A DNA stretch of 64,000 nt from Cercospora beticola (Eukaryota; Ascomycota; Dothideomycetes; Mycosphaerellales; Mycosphaerellaceae). Below, piece after piece: positions 56,863 to 64,000 of the stretch (positions are counted from its first letter, which is position 1; every line of letters begins with the position of its first letter). The notes below the pieces were generated by a model. It saw only the letters and a list, made by a program, of their open reading frames with translations, was not told the DNA's origin and ran no database searches. The DNA lies in assembly GCF_033473495.1 (NCBI RefSeq), contig NC_088937.1, positions 3,658,001 to 3,722,000 of the forward strand. Direction: 5' to 3'. The position numbers and the translations under genes are program-made.

Positions 56863-57940
56863 GTCGCATGTCGCAGCTACCCAAGCGAACGGAACAACGA
56901 AGGAAGGTGCAGTCAACGACTTCCTGTACGACCTCAGCGCCACATGATGGGAGTGCTGGTGGAAGGCGAGCACAGCCACGTGAAGCAAGGAAAGGCTCAC
57001 GATATTCTAGCTCGTCGGCGATGCGGTCATGCCGCCACCGAACAAGCAACGCGCGCTCGCCAGGCACCAAAGTCTTTTCTCGGCTCAGCCTCACAGCACT
57101 CTAGACTGCTCCATCACCCTCGATGTATGCCATGTTTTGACAATGGCGTTTGCGGTGCCAACGATACCCGACAGCCAGCAGTGCTCCCACGGTGACGGTT
57201 CTCGCGGAAGCTGGTCGCGCATCCAGCTCAAATCGTCGACCAGCGGACTCCGCAGCGGAAAGATTGTGCCAGGAGTGGATCTGTTCTATCTGGATGATTC
57301 CCGGCCTTCATCATTTCGAGGACAAGATACGACTGGCCACGGTCCTTTTCTGATGCGCTCGCCGAAGCTTCTGTCGTACACTGCCTCCGCTTGGCATCGC
57401 AGTCAGTCACCTCGCGAGCTGAACGCTGCCAGCCCTGCCACGCCACATCGCCGCAAGCTGTGACTGCCACGCGACGGCCGTCATTTGCACAACCGAGACA
57501 ACCATGAGCCTCACTGCAAGAAGGCACTGGCCGGCACCCAATACGAGACATGCCCCGCCGAATCTGTATCGCTATCCACTGTTTTGCTAGCCTCTTCCGT
57601 CCTCGCATGGCCTTTGTGCAACCAAACACGCTGGGAATAGCAAAGCTTGACCGCATACCCTTGCTCCATCTGCAGGAACACGCACCCAGCACGTAGGAGT
57701 GGATCACATCTCGCCTGTCTTCACGCCACTCGCGAGCGACGGCGTGTAAGAACCAAAGGCTTATTCACCAATGCTGAACCACGATTCGGCCATGCACCTG
57801 TTGCATATTCAATAGCTTGGCCGAGCCTGTTCCTAGTGAACTCCATATACATTGCGCGCCAATGTTCGGTAAGTCCAACCACTCCTTTGCCGCTCCTGTT
57901 TGACCCTACAACTGTTGACGCACGTCGTGTGCCTTGCAAC
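56863..57940. other. Intergenic with unsupported ORFs
   Basis: A plus frame from ATG 57143 to 57463 (106 codons) has no recognisable domain, and an overlapping minus frame (57228-57707) is equally unsupported. Confidence 0.3.
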
Positions 57941-57957
57941 CTCTCTCTCTCTCTCTT
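57941..57957 (+). repeat. (CT)n pyrimidine tract in tyrosinase leader
   Basis: An uninterrupted CT dinucleotide run 66 bp before the tyrosinase ATG. Pyrimidine tracts are common in fungal promoters just upstream of transcription starts. Confidence 0.6.
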
Positions 57958-58022
57958 CAACAACCACCTTCGTTTTCCTGTTGTTCAACCTCTTCTACTG
58001 CCGATCTCTACCTCTAATAATA

Positions 58023-59201
58023 ATGCATCTCTCAACGACGGTGGTTGGACTGGCCACTGCTGCTCTTACTGCAGCCCAGGCCCCCAGCATCAATGACTTC
58101 ACAGCTGCACAGATCGCCAATGGCGAGGCTTTCAGGAACATATCGACTTATGCGGACGAGACCATGCAATCAAACATTGCCGGCAGAGCCAACGCACAAT
58201 GCACATATGACAACGCCAGTGTGCGAAGAGAATGGCGCACGCTCCCAGAAGCAACGCGCAAGAGCTTCACAGACGCTGTCACATGCCTCCAAAACCACGC
58301 TCCAACACATATGACCAACTTGGAAGGTCCGAACTATCCCGGTGTCAAGTCACGATTCGACGAATATGTCGCTACTCACATCAACTACACTCTGAACATC
58401 CACGACACCGCCGATTTCTTTGCTTGGCATCGTGCATTCACCTACTTCCTCGAGCAGGATCTCATCAACCTTTGCGGTTACGAAGGTGTCATGCCATACT
58501 GGAATTGGGCCGAAGATGCCGCGGCTCCGCAAAACTCGCCTCTATTCAATGGCGATGCATACAGCATGGGCGGTAACGGAAGATACGTCCCTGGTCGTGC
58601 AGACACTTGGCTCGCTCAGCAAGATGTTACCTACCCTCCTGGTACCGGTGGTGGCTGCGTGGAGTCAGGCCCATTCAGCAACTACACAGTCAACCTGGGA
58701 CCTATTTCTCTGCCAAATGCAGACAATGTCGACTCTTCTTTCCAATACAACCCACGCTGTCTGGAGCGTGACATCAACCCTTGGTTCTCAAACCGCTACA
58801 ACACTTACGAGAACTTGACCACTCTCATCCTGGAACAGATCTACGTCGAGAACTTCCAGTGTCTATCCCAGGGCATGTGCGGCGACAACGAATTTGGCGT
58901 GCACGGAGGCGGCCACTGGCAGATCGGAGGTTCCATGATGGACTTCTACTCTTCCCCAGCCGATCCACTGTTCTTCCTTCACCACGCCCAAGTCGACAAG
59001 GTCTGGGCCATCTGGCAAAACCTCGACATCTGGAACCGCCAATTCATCATTCGTGGCACAGGCACTCTTGGCTGCTCCGCACCAGATTGCCCGGAGATGA
59101 CTCTCGACGACATGCTTCCATTCGGCTTTGTCGCTCCGGACCAGAGATTCCGCGATCTTATGGACACCTTTGCTGGACCGTTCTGCTACCGCTACGAGTA
59201 G
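58023..59201 (+). CDS. Secreted tyrosinase-type copper oxidase
   Basis: 392 residues from the ATG at 58023. The frame is open upstream, but this ATG starts the signal peptide (about 1-19, cleavage after AQA). Copper site A: the His of ATHINYT region and IHDTADFFAWHRAF (about 118-140), followed by YWNWAEDAA. Copper site B: GVHGGGHWQIGG (about 292-303) and SPADPLFFLHHAQVDKVWAIWQ (about 310-331). All expected His ligands appear present. It oxidises phenols to quinones. Length matches the short secreted fungal tyrosinases, which lack the large C-terminal inhibitory domain. Several N-x-S/T sites. Possibly extracellular phenol or melanin chemistry. Confidence 0.92.
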   Translation: MHLSTTVVGLATAALTAAQAPSINDFTAAQIANGEAFRNISTYADETMQSNIAGRANAQCTYDNASVRREWRTLPEATRKSFTDAVTCLQNHAPTHMTNLEGPNYPGVKSRFDEYVATHINYTLNIHDTADFFAWHRAFTYFLEQDLINLCGYEGVMPYWNWAEDAAAPQNSPLFNGDAYSMGGNGRYVPGRADTWLAQQDVTYPPGTGGGCVESGPFSNYTVNLGPISLPNADNVDSSFQYNPRCLERDINPWFSNRYNTYENLTTLILEQIYVENFQCLSQGMCGDNEFGVHGGGHWQIGGSMMDFYSSPADPLFFLHHAQVDKVWAIWQNLDIWNRQFIIRGTGTLGCSAPDCPEMTLDDMLPFGFVAPDQRFRDLMDTFAGPFCYRYE

Positions 59202-59656
59202 TCAATTGACCACAGGTGGCGGCAGAATATCATCAGATGTACATACAAAATTCGATCTAGCTCAGCAGCACCCGGCTGCGGCAATCTTGTAGAAGACAGG
59301 GAGGAGGGTTCACGTGCTTGGAAAGCAATCAGATGGCAACAAGAATCTCGAACTAGGCTTGTGCGTAGTAGCACAGTGGCATTTATCGCAGAATGGCGTG
59401 GGAAAGGGCACCAAAAGACCAGATAGAGTAAATTTAATGCAGTCATGATCAGCATAGTCAGCGCCGAATTGATTCTCTGAAGAATGCTTTCATCGCAATA
59501 GACGCGGATGTAGCATACCGCAACTGCCCAAATGCGATACTGCCATGTCGTGTTTCTCGGACCGAGCCGCAACTTCGAGATCTATGACCTCAAGTCAAGT
59601 GAAGCAACCACAACCACCAACCTCCAACATCCACTCATCCATACCATGATATCGCA
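59202..59656. other. Intergenic
   Basis: Between the tyrosinase and the AFG1-type gene on the same strand; nothing recognised. Confidence 0.4.
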
Positions 59657-61015
59657 ATGACCAAACGCGCCCTCGAGGCGGCATACCAAAGCCTCATAAC
59701 TAGAAGCAGACTCCGTCCAGACCCTCACCAACAAGCCCTGATCACCCGCCTCGCGAACCTCCAAGATGAACTCCTCGCCACAAATCCCATCCCAAGAACC
59801 ATTCCTCTCATCAGACAAGACCCCAAACCTCCCTCACGAGGTCTCTACATCTACGGCTCCGTCGGAACAGGCAAAACCCGCCTCGCAGACCTCTTCGCTT
59901 CCACCCTCCCAAAAGAAATCTCCTGCCGTCGAACACATTTCCACTCCTTCATGAACGACATCCATCAACGTCTCCACATCGCCCGAAATTCCCCAACATA
60001 CACCGGCGACCCTCTCATCCCCATCGGAAAAGCCATCTACGCCGAATCTCGCGTTTTATGTTTCGATGAATTCCAATTAACAGATATTGCGGATGCGATG
60101 ATTATGCGGAGATTATTTGGTGCGATTTGGAAGGCTGGAGGTGTGATGGTTAGTACGAGTAATCGGCATCCGGAGGGTTTGTATGAGAATGGGTTGAATC
60201 GGGATGTCGTGGTGCCGTTTATTAGGGAGGTGCAGAGACGGTGTGAGGTTTGGGAGGTGGGTGGGAAAGAGGATTATAGGATGAGTGGAAGTGGGGATGG
60301 GAAGGGTGGGATGGTGGGGAGGAGGGAGACGTTTTTTGTTGATGAGAGGGCTTTTGAGAGGAGTTTGAAGGAGGTGACGGAGGGGAAGAGGTTGCAGAGA
60401 ATACAGATTCCAGTTTACGGGAGTCGGATGTTGGAGGTTGAGGGTGTAGTGGCGAGTACTGAAGAAAGCGACAAGAACGACGACAGTGCGACAATAAGAA
60501 CAACAGATGCATCAAGAAGATTTGACCTTGTTACGGGATCTTTTCATCAATTTTGCGAACGACCTCTCAGCTCAGCAGACTACCACGCTCTTTGCTCCTC
60601 AACAACAACACTCTACCTTTCCGGTCTCCGACAATTCCAATCAAACGAGAAAGACTTTGTCCGGCGCTTCATTACTCTTATCGATCTCGCTTACGAGAAA
60701 GGCACGCGAGTGATATGTTACAGCAATGCTCCTCTTGCCGAGGTGTTTGCCAACATCGTGCCTGTTGATAGTAAGCTCAAGAACAAGCTCGCCGAAGGAA
60801 TGCGAGTCAAAGCTGGAGGCGGAGCTTCGTCAAGTATGATGAGTACGTTCATTGGAGAGACGGAGTGGTCTGCGACAGGTTTGCAAGAAGCTAGTCTTGC
60901 CACTGGTGGCGCTGGGGAGACGGATGTTGGATTTGCAATGGGAAGAGCGATCAGTCGGCTGTATGAGATGGGGTCGGAAGCATATGGTGTGAGAGATCAG
61001 ACTTGTACAGGTTAG
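59657..61015 (+). CDS. AFG1-family mitochondrial ATPase
   Basis: 452 residues, intronless. AFG1/ZapE-type P-loop ATPase: PPSRGLYIYGSVGTGKTRLADLF (Walker A GSVGTGKT, about 71-78), RTHFHSFMNDIHQRLH (about 95-110), SRVLCFDEFQLTDIADAMIMRRLF (Walker B with DE, about 131-154), GGVMVSTSNRHPEGLYENGLNRDVVVPFI (sensor region, about 158-186) and a C-terminal conserved stretch SADYHALC...TLIDLAYEKGTRVICYSNAPL (about 310-370). The family helps clear damaged inner-membrane proteins. The first residues are basic but the presequence is short. Strong switch from C-rich to G-rich near 60050. Confidence 0.9.
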   Translation: MTKRALEAAYQSLITRSRLRPDPHQQALITRLANLQDELLATNPIPRTIPLIRQDPKPPSRGLYIYGSVGTGKTRLADLFASTLPKEISCRRTHFHSFMNDIHQRLHIARNSPTYTGDPLIPIGKAIYAESRVLCFDEFQLTDIADAMIMRRLFGAIWKAGGVMVSTSNRHPEGLYENGLNRDVVVPFIREVQRRCEVWEVGGKEDYRMSGSGDGKGGMVGRRETFFVDERAFERSLKEVTEGKRLQRIQIPVYGSRMLEVEGVVASTEESDKNDDSATIRTTDASRRFDLVTGSFHQFCERPLSSADYHALCSSTTTLYLSGLRQFQSNEKDFVRRFITLIDLAYEKGTRVICYSNAPLAEVFANIVPVDSKLKNKLAEGMRVKAGGGASSSMMSTFIGETEWSATGLQEASLATGGAGETDVGFAMGRAISRLYEMGSEAYGVRDQTCTG

Positions 61016-61300
61016 AAATTTCAACTGAGACGAAGTGATTTGGGTGATCTAGAAGCAAAGCAGAGCTACACTCCAAGATATAGTTAGATCTCTAGCAGAT
61101 GACATCTCCCGACGTGGCCAGCCAGCACAGCGTGTCCCATTCACTGAAATATTTCGCCACAGCTTGGCAAGTGAGTTGAAAGCACAAGCCTAGCACGAAG
61201 ATCGAACTTTTCATTCATCACATATCATGGCATTGCCTCCATCTCTCTCATACTGAGATTTTTATTCTCATTCTCCACTTGAATTCCTTCCCAGATTCTC

Positions 61301-61770
61301 TCACAAACTCCACCCCACTCTACACCTTCCCTTCCCCGAATCAATTCCCAAAGCCCCAAAAACTTCCTGACTAACATCAATCGCACCTGCATCCTGCGCA
61401 GTCATACGATCGACAACAGTCGCATGAGTTTCCGCCCCTGTAGCCAGATTCCAGATTCGAATTTTCTGTCCGCAGAGAGTATTGGCGTTGGGGTTTCCAC
61501 CGGGAGTGCTCGCGTCGAAAGTGGGAGCGTTGAGTGCTACGGCGGGGAGGATGGGTGGGATGCCGCAAGCGTCTGGAAGGAGGACGAAGGTCAGTGGAGA
61601 GATGGATGGACAAGCAAGGTGGTGGGAGGCTTACTTCCAGAGAAATCGCCTTCTTTCCATGTCATGTCGCCTTCGTGAGAAGCGCCTCTCCTGACGAGAG
61701 AAGTCGTGTGGAGTGTCGTTGGCGCTGCGGCTGCAACGCCAAGCAAGGCGAAGAGGTGAATGAGGTTCAT
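61301..61770 (-). CDS. Small secreted double-psi beta-barrel (RlpA/barwin-like) protein
   Basis: Exons 61635-61770 and 61301-61572 (62-bp intron, gtaagc to ttccag, phase 1) give 135 residues. Signal peptide about 1-16, then a possible Kex2 site (VRR, about residues 26-28). The mature part follows the fungal RlpA-like/DPBB pattern: GDMTWKEGDF, then NACGIP across the splice, VALNAPTFD, NANTLCGQKIRIWN, ETHATVVDRMTAQDAGAIDVSQEVFGALG. The family's second Cys pair member (usually CPGC after DR) is replaced by MTAQ. It is likely cell-wall associated or an expansin/cerato-platanin-like secreted protein; the activity is unknown. Confidence 0.82.
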
Positions 61771-62657
61771 TATTGCAGAGTTTGAGCGCGGGTTCTGAAC
61801 GTCGTCGTTGTGCTGCACTTTGATGAAGCTGTCTGTAAGCTGCGAATGGCAAAAAGATTTACTGTAAGTGCTACACTTTGCGTATTTGGTAAGCCCATTG
61901 TGTTGACAACTTTTTTGTCTTGCATTGCTTGGGTCGGTGGAGCCTTGTCTTTGATATGGGGTTTTGGCTTCAAGGTACCGTTCGGGAACCTCAACGCTGG
62001 GTCTGCACGACCAATAACGCCGACTTAGATTGGCAGTATTGAGGACGGCCCTTTGTGTAGAGGTGGAAGCTTTGGAATCTCCATGGCATGCACCAAGTAT
62101 TTCTTGTTAACGAAATGTTCCGAATGTCTCGTTGAGGCCTCATACCAAAATCGTGGACCAGTACTCAAGGCTGCATGTCCTCTCTGCTGTGCACGGGACG
62201 ACACAGACAGCCAGAGAGAAGCCCTTGGCTCACAGTAGTAAATGTCTGCACTGGTGAATATGTGCAAACGTCTGCAATAGTGAATGCATACCATTCACTC
62301 GAGCCCAGGTCTTGCCGACGAGCTGACATATTCATTCCTTCCAGTATCCTCAAACCTTCGTTGGTAAGGCACTTCAGTGGCCTCACTGTCCTTAGTGGCC
62401 TGACATCCGCTTGTTCCAAAGAATAAATACTACGCTGCCGCCGTGCGAAGCGTTCCCCAAAAGTCACAAGAGTTGCACTGATTTCGAGACACCTCCAACT
62501 CTCGCGACTCTCTCTCAAAACCGCAAGCAAGCCAGCCAACGAGCATACACCCACCGTCTTTAACCGTCACTGCTCAATCTCAGAAGCACTGCCGACTCTC
62601 AGAAACACGGACAGCAATAAAGCCAAAGAGTATCCCGCTCGCCCACTTTCATCAAAC
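61771..62657. other. Intergenic
   Basis: Divergent spacer between the secreted barrel protein and the small CxxC protein. Frames of 129 codons or fewer, unsupported. Confidence 0.35.
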
Positions 62658-63005
62658 ATGCCTGGCTCAGAGAAGATCAAGCGGGTTTTCCAAACCGCCT
62701 GCAAGAAGCTCGACAAGGTAGTCGGCAACACACCATCAGTCTCCACTACCTGTCCGACCTGCTACGCTCGCTACTGCTCCCAGAACTCCAAAATCGCTTT
62801 GGTGGAGGGCGCGAAGCAGATCTGCGCCGACTGCATCGAGGAGATGGAGTGCCAACTCCACGATGAGCTGAAGCGGTGTTGGAAGGAGAAAGACTGGTCG
62901 GAGTACAAGTACTACGCGAAGGTGAAGACGCCCAAGTGTAGGAGGGTTGCTCTTGAGAACTTGTATCGCGAGGTGGAGCAGGACATGTTGGGGCGCTCGG
63001 ACTAA
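62658..63005 (+). CDS. Small hypothetical protein with CxxC pairs
   Basis: 115 residues. A basic N-terminal helix is followed by CPTCYARYC (about 32-40) and CADC (about 56-59), a spacing compatible with a small zinc-binding knuckle. The Lys/Glu-rich C-terminal half looks helical. No signal peptide. The family is not recognised. The codon use is regular and strongly C/G-ending, supporting a real gene. Confidence 0.6.
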   Translation: MPGSEKIKRVFQTACKKLDKVVGNTPSVSTTCPTCYARYCSQNSKIALVEGAKQICADCIEEMECQLHDELKRCWKEKDWSEYKYYAKVKTPKCRRVALENLYREVEQDMLGRSD

Positions 63006-63450
63006 GCTTGTGGGGTGTGGGATCGATAGGAAAATGAATGGAGAGTCAAGTTAGCGTCTGCACATATAGCAGCATCAGAGTGAAATGCAAGTTTTCGGTC
63101 ATTGTTAGTGGTCTCTCACTTCCACGTGAACATATTGCCATGAATGAGGAATAGTCCTGGTTCGTTTCTGCGTGCAGAGCATTGTCTGGGGCACTTGTCC
63201 GCCACTCATCTCGATCAGTAGAAATGGCAATATTCCAGAGAGCGACGTGCTTTGCGATTTTTGGTGTCGATGTCGCGGGAGGAGGAGCAAAGCGATGAGG
63301 GCAGCTGATGCCAGGCGAGGCAGCAATTCTTGGCAGGCCGACCTCGCGTCAGTTTCGCGTCTCCAATGGCAACACAACATCGACTTCCGTTCCGCGACTG
63401 TCTCGGCTCGACAGACGGCGGCGAAGACATGGCTGGCGTGCGACGATGCG
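63006..63450. other. Intergenic / leader of last gene
   Basis: Minus-strand frames here (63105-63623) are antisense to the last gene and unsupported. Confidence 0.4.
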
Positions 63451-64000
63451 ATGGACGACGACGACTTCTTCAGCGACGATGACCTCGCCGCCATCCCCGC
63501 CGACACCCTCCGCAAGCTCGAGGAAGAGGCCGTCCTCAAAAGCACCCAGGCCACTCGAGCTACATCCGTGAACACCGCTCCGCCACCTCTGCGAAAGCAA
63601 GCACACACCGCTACGAGCCTCAATCGCCCCGGCAGTGTGAACAGGAACTTGCCATGGCGACCTCCACAGCCCTCGCGGCCCAGTCAGCCGAAAGTCCCCA
63701 GCGCCCCGCCAGCCAGCGCTCCACGGCCACCCTCATCGGATTATGGCTACGACGATGAGGATGTCATCGATCTGGATGAACCGTCCATGGTCATCCAGCC
63801 AGCATCAAGGCCTGCTCCTGTTCAACCTCAATACCAGCAGCAGCAAAAGTTCAATCAGGGCAGCAGACAACTCGACCCGGAAACAGCAGCAGCCTTTGCC
63901 GCTGCAGACCAAGAGTTGAATGCCAGCCAGACTTTTGGCAGATGGCAGCAAGCACAGCCTGTCCAAAATGCACGCGCAGGTCCTGTCATGGACTTGTCAA
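63451..64000 (+). CDS. Probable ATRIP-like DNA damage checkpoint protein, 5' part
   Basis: The frame opens at ATG 63451 and is still open at the window edge (183 codons). The N-terminus (MDDDDFFSDDDLAAIPADTL, then RKLEEEAVLKSTQ) matches the acidic, Leu-containing start of fungal ATRIP homologues (Rad26/UvsD), where it serves in RPA binding, ahead of a coiled coil that recruits the ATR kinase. Residues 45-183 are Pro/Gln/Ser-rich and disordered, with an acidic YDDEDVIDLDE patch. The coiled coil would lie beyond the window. The identification rests on a short motif only. Confidence 0.5.
   Translation, partial: MDDDDFFSDDDLAAIPADTLRKLEEEAVLKSTQATRATSVNTAPPPLRKQAHTATSLNRPGSVNRNLPWRPPQPSRPSQPKVPSAPPASAPRPPSSDYGYDDEDVIDLDEPSMVIQPASRPAPVQPQYQQQQKFNQGSRQLDPETAAAFAAADQELNASQTFGRWQQAQPVQNARAGPVMDLS

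Overview
ORGANISM. The window looks like nuclear DNA of a filamentous ascomycete (Pezizomycotina, possibly Dothideomycetes). Genes are separated by 0.3-1.5 kb, introns are 50-68 bp GT-AG with CTAAC/CTGAC-type branch sites, and the recognisable families (DUF3176, Mit_KHE1, GH114, Zn2Cys6 regulator, Whi5-like) are fungal. The class-level placement is inference. LAYOUT. (1) 1-6.5 kb: two genes for unrecognised proteins with hydrophobic segments, one spliced unknown gene, a 203-bp tandem duplication and gene-poor DNA. (2) 6.7-22.2 kb: the main feature, a same-strand array of paralogous genes of a family I do not recognise: a broken copy (6749-8299), a short form (9195-10253), three full-length spliced members (11574-13417, 14703-16649, 18249-20103), a decayed 3' fragment (14077-14272) and a short divergent member (21513-22202). 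The long members share an exon plan (tiny first coding exon, phase-2 intron, disordered exon 2 ending in a bipartite basic NLS-like motif, phase-1 intron) and a C-terminal domain of about 205 residues. (3) 22.47-24.9 kb: about 16 head-to-tail copies of a degenerate satellite with a very regular period near 148 bp. (4) 24.9-28.1 kb: gene-poor DNA with a GIY-YIG-like relic. (5) 28.1-43 kb: mostly housekeeping and secreted proteins: a Whi5-like G1/S regulator divergent from a mitochondrial 2-oxoacid dehydrogenase kinase, a GH114 glycosidase, a small cysteine-containing secreted protein, a glutathione S-transferase, an acetyl-CoA hydrolase/CoA-transferase and a metallo-beta-lactamase-fold protein. 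(6) 43-50.3 kb: a TPR protein, then a same-strand trio (isochorismatase-like hydrolase, Zn2Cys6 regulator, DJ-1/PfpI protein) and a decayed protein kinase. (7) 51-64 kb: a DUF3176 membrane protein with one in-frame stop, a short-chain dehydrogenase, a mitochondrial K+/H+ exchange-related protein, a secreted tyrosinase, an AFG1-type ATPase, a secreted double-psi beta-barrel protein, a small CxxC protein and the 5' end of a probable ATRIP homologue that leaves the window. HOW IT FITS TOGETHER. The array, the satellite and the relics form a dynamic accessory segment of about 20 kb flanked by ordinary genes. The array is best explained by serial tandem duplication followed by decay of some copies. 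NLS-like motifs without signal peptides suggest nuclear proteins, but their function is unknown. All exon structures were derived by hand from splice signals and reading phase and were not tested against RNA.
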